NCBI RefSeq assembly: GCF_014201465.1
Contig: NZ_JACHEP010000018.1
Coordinates: forward strand, 1-63,237
Source: Anoxybacteroides tepidamans
GTDB taxonomy: Bacteria; Bacillota; Bacilli; Bacillales; Anoxybacillaceae
Reading direction: 5' to 3'
Length of the DNA stretch: 63,237 bases
A program made the translations under genes and the position numbers. The notes under the pieces are model-generated. The model saw only the letters and a list, made by a program, of their open reading frames with translations. It was not told the origin of the DNA and searched no databases. Of the stretch, positions 46,643 to 54,974 are shown piece by piece (the first letter of the stretch is position 1; the number at the start of each line of letters is the position of its first letter).

Positions 46643-47881
46643 TTATGAAAATAACTGTGGAATTTGGGTGATCAATGTGTAAATTCCCATATAAGCCATA
46701 GCCATCACGACAATACTACCAAAAATCGTCATCCAAAGCGGATGTTTATAATCGCCAACAATATTGCGTTTGTATGCAGCAATCAGCATGACTCCAAGAG
46801 AAATTGGCAAAATTAAACCATTTAATGCACCGACAAGAATTAACGTTTTTACCGGCTTTCCAATCGATACGAAAACAATGGTAGAGATGACGATAAAAGC
46901 AACAATTATCCATCGATGGTACGTTTCTAAATTTTTGTGAAACGTACGAATAAAGGATACAGATGTATAAGCCGCACCAATAACCGATGTGATCGCTGCT
47001 GCCCACATAACGATGCCAAACAGCTTATATCCTATGTTCCCTGCCGCTAACTGAAACACAGAAGCTGGCGGGTTGGAAGAATCAAGTGCAAGCCCTTTAG
47101 CAACAACACCCAACGCTGCTAAAAATAGTACGACCCTCATAATAGAAGCGACACCGATAGCAGAAATGGCACTGCGCGTCACTTCCGGTAAAGCATTCTT
47201 CCCTTTAATCCCTGCATCTAACAAACGGTGGCCTCCTGCAAACGTAATATAGCCTCCAACAGTACCACCGACGAGCGTGACAATGGCCATCATGTCAATC
47301 TTATCAGGGATGAACGTTTTTACTACCGCTTCCCCAACTGGCGGTTTTGCTGTAAATACTACATATAGCGTTAAACCAATCATGACAATTCCCAATAACT
47401 GTGTAAAGCGATCCATCACTTTCATCGCTTCACGCACAATAAAGATAGCAACAGCAATTACTGCGCTGATAATGGCACCTTGTTCCGGTGAAACTCCCAA
47501 AAGGACATTCATGCCAAGACCAGCACCGGCAATATTCCCGATATTAAATGCCAAGCCGCCAAGAACAATAAGGACAGCAACGAAATATCCAAGCCCTGGT
47601 AATACTAAGTTTGCAATATCTTGCGCTCGTCTTTCAGAAACAGCGATAATCCGCCAAATGTTCATCTGTGCGCCGATATCAAGTAAAATAGAAATAAAAA
47701 TGACAAAACCAAAGCTTGCGGCCAATTGTTGTGTAAATACGGTTGTTTGCGTGAGGAATCCCGGTCCGATGGCTGATGTAGCCATTAAAAATACCGCACC
47801 AATCAACAAACTCATACGCGAAGGTTGTTTTGTTGTCGCCTTTATCACTGTGTCCTTCTTTGTTTCACTTTTTTCAACCAT
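46643..47881 (-). CDS. NRAMP-family transporter (YcsG type)
   Basis: The protein has 412 residues and about eleven transmembrane helices. It belongs to the NRAMP-related group found in 5-oxoprolinase operons (YcsG in B. subtilis). The canonical DPGN metal motif of helix 1 is replaced by ATSAIGPGFLTQT, so divalent metal transport is doubtful. Uptake of an organic substrate such as 5-oxoproline has been suggested by context only. It follows pxpA by 18 bp. Confidence 0.8.
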   Translation of the reverse strand: MVEKSETKKDTVIKATTKQPSRMSLLIGAVFLMATSAIGPGFLTQTTVFTQQLAASFGFVIFISILLDIGAQMNIWRIIAVSERRAQDIANLVLPGLGYFVAVLIVLGGLAFNIGNIAGAGLGMNVLLGVSPEQGAIISAVIAVAIFIVREAMKVMDRFTQLLGIVMIGLTLYVVFTAKPPVGEAVVKTFIPDKIDMMAIVTLVGGTVGGYITFAGGHRLLDAGIKGKNALPEVTRSAISAIGVASIMRVVLFLAALGVVAKGLALDSSNPPASVFQLAAGNIGYKLFGIVMWAAAITSVIGAAYTSVSFIRTFHKNLETYHRWIIVAFIVISTIVFVSIGKPVKTLILVGALNGLILPISLGVMLIAAYKRNIVGDYKHPLWMTIFGSIVVMAMAYMGIYTLITQIPQLFS

Positions 47882-47899
47882 TTCTTCTCCTCCTTGTCA

Positions 47900-48658
47900 T
47901 TAACGAATTGATTGAATTTTAATTCCTTCCTCTGTTAATTTTTCAAAAATCTTTTTCGCAAATGTTAACGCATGCGCTCCATCGCCATGAATGCAAATCG
48001 TATCTGCTTGGATTTCCACATCAGTCCCTTGCTGTGACCGCACTTTTCCTTCTTTCACCATGCGAATCACTTGCTGTATCGCTTCTTGTTCGTCATGAAT
48101 TAAAGCGTTAAGTTCACGACGTGGTGTTAACGAACCATCTTGCTGATATGTACGATCGGCAAACACTTCATTGGCTGTCTTTAAGCCAACTCTCTCTCCT
48201 GCTTTAATTAATTCGCTTCCTGCTAATCCAAACAACACTAACGTTGGGTCAATGTCATAAACTGCTTTTGCGATCGCTTCTGAAAGTGCGCGGTCTTTTG
48301 CAGCCATATTGTACAAGGCGCCATGCGGTTTCACGTGTTGCATCTTTCCGCCTGCAGCCTTTACAAAACCATATAATGCTCCTATTTGATAAACAATGAG
48401 ATCATACGCTTCTTCCGGGGTAATCGCCATGTTTCTTCTTCCGAATCCGATTAAATCTGGCAGCCCCGGATGTGCACCGATACTCACCCCTTTTTCTAAC
48501 GCCATGTAGACTGTTCTGCGCATCGTTGATGGGTCACCAGCATGGAACCCGCAAGCAATATTCGCTGATGTCACGTAATTTAAAATATCTTCATCGTTCC
48601 CGATCCGATATACTCCAAAGCTTTCTCCCATATCACAATTAAGATCGACGCGATACAC
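47900..48658 (-). CDS. pxpA: 5-oxoprolinase subunit PxpA (LamB/YcsF family)
   Basis: The protein has 252 residues. [20 protein letters not shown] and [20 protein letters not shown]-like sequence are the family hallmarks. With PxpB and PxpC it forms the ATP-dependent prokaryotic 5-oxoprolinase that opens 5-oxo-L-proline to glutamate. The start is GTG 48658, with GGGGGAATAAG upstream and 2 bp after the pxpC stop. The 13-codon longer frame lies in pxpC. Confidence 0.92.
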   Translation of the reverse strand: MYRVDLNCDMGESFGVYRIGNDEDILNYVTSANIACGFHAGDPSTMRRTVYMALEKGVSIGAHPGLPDLIGFGRRNMAITPEEAYDLIVYQIGALYGFVKAAGGKMQHVKPHGALYNMAAKDRALSEAIAKAVYDIDPTLVLFGLAGSELIKAGERVGLKTANEVFADRTYQQDGSLTPRRELNALIHDEQEAIQQVIRMVKEGKVRSQQGTDVEIQADTICIHGDGAHALTFAKKIFEKLTEEGIKIQSIR

Positions 48659-48660
48659 CC

Positions 48661-49665
48661 TTATTCCCCCATTTTCGATATAATCGCTTTTTTGCATTGC
48701 TTAAGCTCAAATTCGCGTTGAAGATATAATCGTTGTGCTTCTTCAAATGAAATGTCGCGAAATACAATCCGTTCTCCTGGTCTTGTTTGTGCTAAAATCG
48801 GCAAATCGACAGCAATGACTTGCGCAATTTTCGGATAACCGCCTGTCGTTTGACGATCCGCCATCAATACAATCGGTTTTCCCTCAGCCGGCACTTGAAC
48901 TGTTCCAAAAGTGACTGCTTCCGAAACCATTTCTGTTGACCGTTTTCTCTCAAGTGAAGGTCCATCAAGGCGATAGCCCATTCGATTCGATTGAGGAGTT
49001 ACTTCATATGGTTGAGTCAGAAAACATTCTTGGCTTTGCGTCGTAAAATCAGTAAATTGTGCACCGCGAATGACGCGAATCGTTTTTGGTGATCCGTAAA
49101 AATAGGCACGAAGCCCAAATGAAATTCCCCAGCTCATCGCTATAAAAGGAAGAAGTGTTTTGTTCTTATAGAATCGCAACAACTCAAGCTTTCGCCCTGA
49201 TTCCCGAAGCAAAAGCACATCTCCTTTTTGCAAAGCTCTTCCTTGAAAACCTCCGATACGTGCAAGTAAATACGTGGATTGGCTGTTCATCACCTTGGGA
49301 AGATGAAAACCTCCGGCCACAGCCAAATAAGCCCGACATCCTACGCGACAATGCCCGATCGTAAGTACACTGCCTTGTTTAACCAAAATAGGGCGCCATA
49401 ACGGTACTTCCTGTCCATCGATGCTTGCTTCAAACTCCCCGCCACATATTGCAATCAATGCATCTTCCTCAAAAGCAAGTGTTGGACCAATTAACGTCAT
49501 CTCCAGCGCACCTTCCGATTCTTCATTTCCGACAAGAATGTTGGCGATGCGATGCGCAAATTGGTCCATTGCCCCGCTCACAATCACGCCGTCCTTTTGG
49601 AAACCAAATCGACCTAAATCTTGAATCGTAGTTAGTAATCCACTACGAATAACACGAATCCCCAT
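48661..49665 (-). CDS. pxpC: 5-oxoprolinase subunit PxpC (biotin-dependent carboxyltransferase fold, KipA)
   Basis: The protein has 334 residues. [20 protein letters not shown] is the conserved N-terminus, followed by [17 protein letters not shown] and the C-terminal [15 protein letters not shown]. It is the partner of PxpB in the ATP-dependent step. Its start overlaps the pxpB end by 23 bp. In B. subtilis the equivalent is KipA. Confidence 0.92.
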   Translation of the reverse strand: MGIRVIRSGLLTTIQDLGRFGFQKDGVIVSGAMDQFAHRIANILVGNEESEGALEMTLIGPTLAFEEDALIAICGGEFEASIDGQEVPLWRPILVKQGSVLTIGHCRVGCRAYLAVAGGFHLPKVMNSQSTYLLARIGGFQGRALQKGDVLLLRESGRKLELLRFYKNKTLLPFIAMSWGISFGLRAYFYGSPKTIRVIRGAQFTDFTTQSQECFLTQPYEVTPQSNRMGYRLDGPSLERKRSTEMVSEAVTFGTVQVPAEGKPIVLMADRQTTGGYPKIAQVIAVDLPILAQTRPGERIVFRDISFEEAQRLYLQREFELKQCKKAIISKMGE

Positions 49666-50389
49666 TGTTCTCCTCCTGAAGCTGCTTATATTCTTCCCTC
49701 GTTATCGCTTGAAAGCGAACACGGTCTCCAGTTTGTAGTAAACTCGGCTGAGGATGATGTGGACGGAATAATTGGAGCGGTGTTCTTCCGATTAATTGCC
49801 ATCCTCCTGGGCTTTCAATCGGATATACTCCCGTTTGCATTCCGGCGATGCCAACAGATCCAGCAGGAATATGTAATCGTGGCGAATTTTTCCGCGGTGT
49901 GGCAATTTTTTCTGACATGCCGCCTAAATAAGCAAATCCCGGCGCAAATCCAATCATGTACACAAGATAATGACCGTTCGTATGAATATCGACCACTTCT
50001 TCAGGTGTTAATTGATTTCTTCTCGCTACTTCTTCTAAATCCGGTCCAAACTCTCCTCCATAACAAACAGGAATCACGACTTCATTTCCTTGAGGAGTAT
50101 TGGCAGACTCTAATGACGAAAGGATATTTTTCAGTACGGTACAAATTCTTTCAAAAGGAAGAACCTCTATATCCGATTTCCGGTTTGTATTTTTTGCGAA
50201 CTGTACTGGATCATAATAGACGGTAACAGTTGTATAGGCAGGAACGACCTCAATAATTCCCTCGACATGATGCTCTGTAAAATAGGTAGCAACTTGGCGA
50301 ACTCGTTGATGAACATCGGGAGTAATTTGTTCGCCAAATTTGATTACTAACGCATTCTCACTAAGCGGTATCAGCTCATAGCTCAACAT
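49643..50389 (-). CDS. pxpB: 5-oxoprolinase subunit PxpB (KipI)
   Basis: The protein has 248 residues from MLSYELIPLSENALVIKFG. VCYGGEFGPDLEEVARRN, MIGFAPGFAYLGGM and GSVGIAGMQTGVYPIESPGG are the KipI/PxpB signatures. In B. subtilis KipI also inhibits the sporulation kinase KinA; whether that holds here is unknown. GGAGG with 5-nt spacing sets the start at 50389. It overlaps the regulator gene by 14 bp. Confidence 0.92.
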   Translation of the reverse strand: MLSYELIPLSENALVIKFGEQITPDVHQRVRQVATYFTEHHVEGIIEVVPAYTTVTVYYDPVQFAKNTNRKSDIEVLPFERICTVLKNILSSLESANTPQGNEVVIPVCYGGEFGPDLEEVARRNQLTPEEVVDIHTNGHYLVYMIGFAPGFAYLGGMSEKIATPRKNSPRLHIPAGSVGIAGMQTGVYPIESPGGWQLIGRTPLQLFRPHHPQPSLLQTGDRVRFQAITREEYKQLQEENNGDSCYS

Positions 50390-51137
50390 TTTTTCCTCCA
50401 ATAAAACCAAGTGCTTTTGAAATTTGTTCTGCTGCATGTTTTAATTGTGGAACTAATTGTTCAATATAAGAAGGCTGAAAGCGATTTTCCGGTCCGACGA
50501 CACTTAATCCTGCTACAACCTTTCCTTCGTGATTAAAAATCGGAACAGCAACAGCAGAAGAATAGTCGGCTAATTCCGAATGGCTCACCGTATATCCTTT
50601 TTCCTTTGCTTCATTTATCACAGTCTTTAATTGCTCACGATCAACAATCGTTTTTGAGGCAATTGGGATCAATTCGACATGGTCAAGATATTTCTTTTGC
50701 TCTTCACTTGGCATAAAGGCAAGCAGCACGCGCGGACAAGCTCCAGCATAAAGCGGGGCTCTTCTTCCTACCCTTGTATACACTCGAACGGGTTCTGATG
50801 TTTCTACTTTTTCTACATAAATTGCTTCATCGCCATCCTTAATGACTAAGTTAACCGCTTCATTCGTTTCTTCTTTTAATTGCTTCATAATTGGCAATGC
50901 TGCTTTTCGAACATCCAATCGTTCTGCAACTAAACAGCCAAACTGCAATAAGGACAACCCAAGTTCATAAGCTTCCCCATCTTTTTTTAGAAAGCCGCTT
51001 GCCACTAATGACTGAATCATCCGGAAAACCGATGTTTTTGGCAGTTTTGTCAGCTTCACCATTTCTTGCAGCGTCAGCTGTTCATGTGTTATAAACAATT
51101 GCAATAGTTCGAGCGTTTTTACTACCGTTTTATTCAT
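50376..51137 (-). CDS. kipR: IclR-family regulator of the pxp operon (KipR)
   Basis: The protein has 253 residues. The N-terminal helix-turn-helix covers LTLQEMVKLTKLPKTSVFRM. The effector domain shows APLYAGACPRVLLAFMPSEE and LSVVGPENRF. It is the first gene of kipR-pxpB-pxpC-pxpA-ycsG and probably autoregulates. B. subtilis places kipR last, so the order is different here. Two TGTTCCGAA direct repeats in the leader are likely its operators. Confidence 0.85.
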   Translation of the reverse strand: MNKTVVKTLELLQLFITHEQLTLQEMVKLTKLPKTSVFRMIQSLVASGFLKKDGEAYELGLSLLQFGCLVAERLDVRKAALPIMKQLKEETNEAVNLVIKDGDEAIYVEKVETSEPVRVYTRVGRRAPLYAGACPRVLLAFMPSEEQKKYLDHVELIPIASKTIVDREQLKTVINEAKEKGYTVSHSELADYSSAVAVPIFNHEGKVVAGLSVVGPENRFQPSYIEQLVPQLKHAAEQISKALGFIGGKNVEL

Positions 51138-51150
51138 AAAAATCCCCTTT

Positions 51151-51180
51151 TGTTCCGAATAACGAAATAAATGTTCCGAA
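51151..51180. promoter_or_regulatory. Direct repeats TGTTCCGAA, probable KipR operator
   Basis: Identical 9-bp repeats at 51151-51159 and 51172-51180 are 21 bp apart, two turns of the helix. They lie between the promoter and the kipR start codon. Confidence 0.55.
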
Positions 51181-51202
51181 AAATGAATATTTTTTATAAT
51201 CC

Positions 51203-51231
51203 ATTATATTTATCGATAAAATAAAAATCAA
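51203..51231 (-). promoter_or_regulatory. Sigma-A promoter of the kipR-pxp operon
   Basis: TTGATT (51231-51226) and TATAAT (51208-51203) on the minus strand are spaced by 17 bp. The direct repeats follow downstream. Confidence 0.7.
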
Positions 51232-51427
51232 TGAGAATTTACGAATTATATAAGTTCAGCAAAGATTTTTGCATCTTAGTAATTATGTTGCTTATCGACG
51301 ACATGTATACATTTGCTCAATGAATGGGATGTAAAACAGTTGAGCTTATATAGTTAATAAGCTCTCTTCTCTAGAGTGGAGAAAATGCGCAAGGATAGGG
51401 GAGATGTTTAAATTATAATAAAATAAT

Positions 51428-51464
51428 AAAGGAATCTAGCTTAATTTATAAAGCTGATTCCTTT
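51428..51464 (-). terminator. Terminator of ycsI
   Basis: AAAGGAATC and GATTCCTTT, with an inner AGCTT/AAGCT, form the stem. ATTATTTTATT follows on the minus strand. It lies 18 bp after the ycsI stop. Confidence 0.7.
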
Positions 51465-51481
51465 TGCAATCCATTTCTTCG

Positions 51482-52273
51482 TTATAATATTCCAAATTGT
51501 TCCTCGCGTAAATTTGTAATAAACATATGCCCTGGTGCATGGGTAATCATCAATTCCGGCTTCACTTGCATCGCTACCGCTTGTGGTGTCACTCCACATG
51601 CCCAAAACACTGGGACTTCCCCATCATTTATAGGAACAGGGTCACCAAAATCCGGCTTCTGCAGATCGCGAATGCCAATGGATGCAGGATTCCCAATATG
51701 AATAGGTGCTCCGTGAACAGCTGGAAAACGACTCGTTACCTGAACGGCGCGCACGACATCTTTTTCCGGAATCGGACGCATGCTAACAACCATAGGACCT
51801 TCGAAACGTCCAGCTTTCACACAAGGAATATTCGTTTTATACATCGGCACATTACTTTCGCATTCGATATGGCGAACCGAAATTCCGTTATCCAGCAAAG
51901 CCTTTTCGAAAGTAAAACTGCAGCCAAGCAAAAAAGCAACCATATCATCTTCCCAATAGGAAACAATATTATCGACTTCTTCAACTAATTCGCCGTTTCG
52001 ATAGATTCGATATTTCGGGAGATCCGTTCGTAAATCAGCGTCAGGAGCAACGAGCTGCGGAACCGGAGAACCCGGCTCTGTTACATCAATAACCGGGCAA
52101 GGTTTGGGATTGCGCTGGCAAAATAATAAAAATTCAAAAGCCAGATCCTTTTTTAAGATAACTAGATTGGCTTGCGTGTAGCCATTGGCAAGACCTGCGG
52201 TAGGCTGCCTCCATTCGTTTTTGCGAATATAGTCACGAACCTTAGACGGGTGGGCAGTTGATAATTCGTTCAT
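51482..52273 (-). CDS. ycsI: Putative hydro-lyase YcsI (DUF1445/D-glutamate cyclase-like)
   Basis: The protein has 263 residues. [59 protein letters not shown] and [12 protein letters not shown] are the family signatures. The mammalian homologue region of DGLUCY turns D-glutamate into 5-oxo-D-proline, which fits its placement beside 5-oxoprolinase genes; in B. subtilis ycsI is also in that cluster. The activity here is inferred. It lies upstream of kipR on the same strand but has its own terminator. Confidence 0.82.
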   Translation of the reverse strand: MNELSTAHPSKVRDYIRKNEWRQPTAGLANGYTQANLVILKKDLAFEFLLFCQRNPKPCPVIDVTEPGSPVPQLVAPDADLRTDLPKYRIYRNGELVEEVDNIVSYWEDDMVAFLLGCSFTFEKALLDNGISVRHIECESNVPMYKTNIPCVKAGRFEGPMVVSMRPIPEKDVVRAVQVTSRFPAVHGAPIHIGNPASIGIRDLQKPDFGDPVPINDGEVPVFWACGVTPQAVAMQVKPELMITHAPGHMFITNLREEQFGIL

Positions 52274-52300
52274 TTCTCTCTTTTTTCTCCTTTCATATGT

Positions 52301-52316
52301 AGGTTGGCGCTTTCAT
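52301..52316 (-). promoter_or_regulatory. Weak cre-like (CcpA) site upstream of ycsI
   Basis: ATGAAAGCGCCAACCT on the minus strand matches most of the catabolite-responsive consensus but not its 3' end. It lies 28 bp upstream of the start. Nothing else is recognised from 52320 to 52510. Confidence 0.3.
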
Positions 52317-52511
52317 TTTAAAGGAAATTTCATGCAAGGGCTATTTTGCTCTAAGGTCTCTATCTAGCACCAAGGGGTTATAAATACCATCATTTTACTC
52401 TATTAACTCACACTTCACAACCTGTGAATCCGAATTGGTGATGAACCACTTTTTATAGATTTTATAAAAAATTAACATAAAACCTTCCCAACGCCTAAAT
52501 AATTTAAAAAC

Positions 52512-52558
52512 GCTGCCTTCAAAGAACTCTTTCAAGAATCTTTAAGGGCAGCTTTTTT
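52512..52558. terminator. Terminator downstream of the disrupted DsbA-like gene
   Basis: GCTGCCTTCAAAGA pairs with TCTTTAAGGGCAGC. T-runs follow on both strands (TTTTTT on plus, GTTTTT on minus). It probably ended the gene now broken by the IscB element. Confidence 0.65.
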
Positions 52559-52628
52559 AACTCAAATGAAGGCAAATGGCGGGCTGTTAACCGAGATGAT
52601 CCTTATCAACACCTGAAACTAAACTGTT

Positions 52629-52703
52629 TTAGCAACAGCCGTCCACATCGCAAACAAATCCTTCCATCGCTTCAACAGAGCGTTGTTTACTTAATTCATC
52701 ATA
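52629..52703 (-). pseudogene. Probable 3' remnant of the interrupted DsbA/FrnE-like gene
   Basis: Immediately outside the element's right end an open frame reads YDELSKQRSVEAMEGF then VCDVDGCC and stops at 52631-52629. A Cys-ending tail like this occurs in some DsbA/FrnE-type proteins. If it is the same gene, roughly 130-150 codons between it and the 5' remnant are gone. This is inference from position and frame. Confidence 0.45.
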
Positions 52704-54234
52704 ATCGGGCGAGGAGACCCCGACTTCTAAGCAAGAGCGAAAGTCGGGGAGGAATCACCCTTCCTCCTTTCGATTAATAATGTGCTCGCATGCTCCACTT
52801 TTTTTAGTTTCTTAACACTTGCCGAAGCATGGATTCTTGTGCCATCTAACAACCGAAGATCGAAATATCCGCTACTTCTTCTGCCGAACACAAAACATTC
52901 TTGGCGATGGTACATCACTTTGTCAAATAGCTGAAACCCTTTGACCAACCGTTCCGCCTTATTGGCTTTCCTTTTTCCGCCTTTTGATATGGTTGCTTTG
53001 TGTAGTTGACGGTTATTTTTGCGAACAAATTTCAACAGAAACACCGTGTCGCTCGGTGTGGCAAGAGGATTCCCACTGATACAACGAGCATCGACCATGT
53101 GCGTTTTTGCCAATCTATGCACAATACGAGTGTGTTTGGTGATATATCCATACGTGTGCTTCGCATGCGGATACACTTTCTTTAGTCCATTCCAGATGAA
53201 CCAACGCATCATGGACATGTGGGAAGCGTCTTTCAACGAAGGGAATCTCCGCTGTATTTCGTGTTCTAATCCCTCTCGATGAATCCTATCGTGGCAAGTT
53301 TTGCACAGTGTAAGGAGATTACTCGGAGAATCGCCACCCGTCTTTCTGCTTTCGATATGATGGACATTCAGTACAGGGTCTTTCAACTTTCCTTTGCACC
53401 ATTGGCATGTATGACCGTCTCGATACAATACATACTCCCTCACATTCCAAAAGCCCAATTGCTCTCCTTGTTGATATGCTGCACCTTGAATATCAGGATT
53501 CTTTATCTTTTGAGTATCAAATTGCGCCACTTCAACGGTGATATGGGTAATCGGAAGCAGCGAATGTACCCATTTGACTAATTTGATATGACTCTCCACT
53601 TTATGCTGAATCGAAGGGGCTAACCAACCGTTTGGCTTCTTACGATTCAAAAATCGGGCTTTTCGATATCTTGTTTTTCGATTTCTTCGGCTTCTGCGAA
53701 ATTGCCTCCTCGTTGCTAACAATTCTTGAATGTCCGTACGCAATTGTACTTCTGCTTCCAAAAGCACCTGATTTTTTGTGGTAGCGGATAGCCCCACATG
53801 TTTTGCTCCTGCGTCTACACCTAAAGAAATAGGTTGCTTGTATCCGCTACTACCGTATAGTAGTTGAATCGTGAACGGGGTTCTTTTTACTACTTTTGCT
53901 TTTTTGTTTGTTAACAATATCCTTGCTTTTCTTGGCGAGCACGGCATCAATGGTTTCCCATGCTTATTGATCACGTACACGAACAAGACGTGTACCTCCT
54001 TTCGCGGAGTGTTCTTCCTCTTCCCCCATGTTGGAAGGGCTTGTGATGTTGACAGCACCGTCCCTACCCATCAGGACTTTTAACCATCAACGACAGTGGC
54101 TACGAACTAGAGGAGCATTCGTAGGTGTCATGACCCAACCAACGTAGTCCTCGAAAGACTTGGGGTAGTCAACTAGGGCTTTTTACAAGCCCCCACTTCA
54201 AAAGCCCAAGGCTTTAAGTGGTGGGTAGTTGACT
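52704..54234 (-). mobile_element. IscB-carrying IS200/IS605-superfamily element (no TnpA)
   Basis: The boundaries are the DsbA-like codons at 54235 on the left (5') side and 52703 on the right. The right end has a TCGGG/CCCGA hairpin (52705-52723) overlapping an alternative CCCCGACTT/AAGTCGGGG stem around the iscB stop codon. The left end starts with AGTCAACTA and folds into subterminal hairpins. Only iscB is carried. No Y1 transposase is present, so movement would need TnpA in trans. Confidence 0.75.
52727..53986 (-). CDS. iscB: RNA-guided nickase/nuclease IscB (Cas9 ancestor)
   Basis: The protein has 419 residues with the full IscB architecture. The PLMP domain comes first (NKHGKPLMPCSPRKARILL). 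RuvC-I is LGVDAGAKHVGLS (Asp58). An arginine-rich bridge helix spans about 92-112. RuvC-II is THITVEVAQF (Glu152). The HNH domain has CQWC (194-197), LNVHHIESRKTGGDSPSN (His209-210) and CKTC (228-231). RuvC-III is KTHMVDARC (His296, Asp299). All catalytic residues are present, so it may be active. The start is TTG 53986, seven nt after AAAGGAGGT. The longer frame to 54058 lies in the omega RNA. The family is known to use an omega RNA encoded upstream. Confidence 0.93.
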   Translation of the reverse strand: MFVYVINKHGKPLMPCSPRKARILLTNKKAKVVKRTPFTIQLLYGSSGYKQPISLGVDAGAKHVGLSATTKNQVLLEAEVQLRTDIQELLATRRQFRRSRRNRKTRYRKARFLNRKKPNGWLAPSIQHKVESHIKLVKWVHSLLPITHITVEVAQFDTQKIKNPDIQGAAYQQGEQLGFWNVREYVLYRDGHTCQWCKGKLKDPVLNVHHIESRKTGGDSPSNLLTLCKTCHDRIHREGLEHEIQRRFPSLKDASHMSMMRWFIWNGLKKVYPHAKHTYGYITKHTRIVHRLAKTHMVDARCISGNPLATPSDTVFLLKFVRKNNRQLHKATISKGGKRKANKAERLVKGFQLFDKVMYHRQECFVFGRRSSGYFDLRLLDGTRIHASASVKKLKKVEHASTLLIERRKGDSSPTFALA

Positions 54235-54250
54235 TGGCTTAGGTCTTAGT
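53990..54250 (-). ncRNA. Omega RNA (HEARO) of IscB
   Basis: The stretch directly upstream of iscB is highly structured. In RNA sense, AGTCAACTA (54233-54225) pairs with TAGTTGACT about 60 nt later and encloses two hairpins, CCACTT...AAGTGG and GGGCTT...AAGCCC. Further stems follow up to the iscB ribosome site. This matches the HEARO/omega RNA position and shape. The roughly 16 nt just upstream of AGTCAACTA, which are host-gene sequence, would be the guide. Exact ends are not determined. Confidence 0.8.
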
Positions 54251-54369
54251 TCAAAAGGCATCCACTCAATGTTAACATCTTTATTTTGCACAGCATCTTC
54301 CAGTGGTTTTTTGGCTAGAAAACAATATGGACAAACATAGTCGGAATATACTTTTATACTCAATGTCAT
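54214..54369 (-). pseudogene. 5' remnant of a DsbA/FrnE-like oxidoreductase gene, cut by the IscB element
   Basis: From ATG 54369 (GTGGAGG upstream) the frame encodes MTLSIKVYSDYVCPYCFLAK followed by KPLEDAVQNKDVNIEWMPFE and LRPKP. That is the N-terminus of a FrnE-type DsbA protein with its CPYC redox site. After codon 45 the frame enters the IscB element and stops at 54216-54214. The full family is about 200-240 residues, so this copy is dead. Confidence 0.85.
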
Positions 54370-54541
54370 TAAAAAACCTCCACAATTTCAACTCATTTTT
54401 GTATCTCAAATATACATCTTTCAATTCTTTATGTCGAATCATATGCTTCCTTAATTTTTCATTGAAACCTATCGTAAATTCTTCCTATAACACGAGTGTT
54501 GATTATCCATTATTTTACTTTTGTTTTTGCTAACATAAAAT

Positions 54542-54761
54542 TGAGCCACTTCGCTCGTAAAAACGTGAGCCACTCCATTTCCAGCGAAAACACCGTCTTG
54601 ATATGGAGTGAGAGGCATGATAGGCTTGTTGCCTATCGAAACACCTTGATGTGTCGCCTTTCGAGTGAAATCATGCCTCTAGAGGCTCCATGTCAAGACG
54701 CCCCAGATTTACCATTTGTCAATTTTTAAGTGGCTCACAAGGATGTAATCGGAGTGGCTCA
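54542..54761. mobile_element. 220-bp MITE-like nested palindrome with IS21-like ends
   Basis: The ends are TGAGCCACT and AGTGGCTCA, and each end has a second inner copy (TGAGCCACT near 54566, AGTGGCTCA near 54729), like the double transposase sites of IS21-type elements. Inside are nested arms CGTCTTGATATGGA/TCCATGTCAAGACG, AGAGGCATGAT/ATCATGCCTCT and ATAGGC/GCCTAT. AAAT flanks both ends and could be a target duplication. There is no transposase gene. Confidence 0.6.
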
Positions 54762-54923
54762 AAATTCAATTAGCAAATACAACTTTATGATGATAATCGT
54801 CAGTCAAAGTATTCTTGCCCCTTTGGAAGAGACTGCGAAAACAGCCGTGCCTAGTCCATGTTCGGACATATCGTGCTGGTGAACGACTTGAATTTCAACG
54901 CTAAACACCTCCCTAAAATTATG

Positions 54924-54956
54924 AAAGGATTACCTATAATCAACAGGCAATCCTTT
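54924..54956 (-). terminator. Terminator of the sugar ABC operon
   Basis: AAAGGATT and AATCCTTT with an inner CCT/AGG form the stem. CATAATTTTAG follows on the minus strand, 18 bp after the last stop. Between 54770 and 54920 only an unassigned short minus-strand frame is seen. Confidence 0.55.
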
Positions 54957-54974
54957 GCTTCGGCATATATACGT

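Noticed and set aside
53987-54058. N-terminal extension of IscB to 54058
   Set aside because: The stretch is part of the structured omega RNA, and the PLMP domain begins right after TTG 53986, which has an ideal ribosome site.
54790-54900. Short minus-strand frame with VEIQVVHQHDMSEHG and AGGGAGGTG upstream
   Set aside because: It has no proper start codon and no recognisable family, and it ends after about 30 codons.
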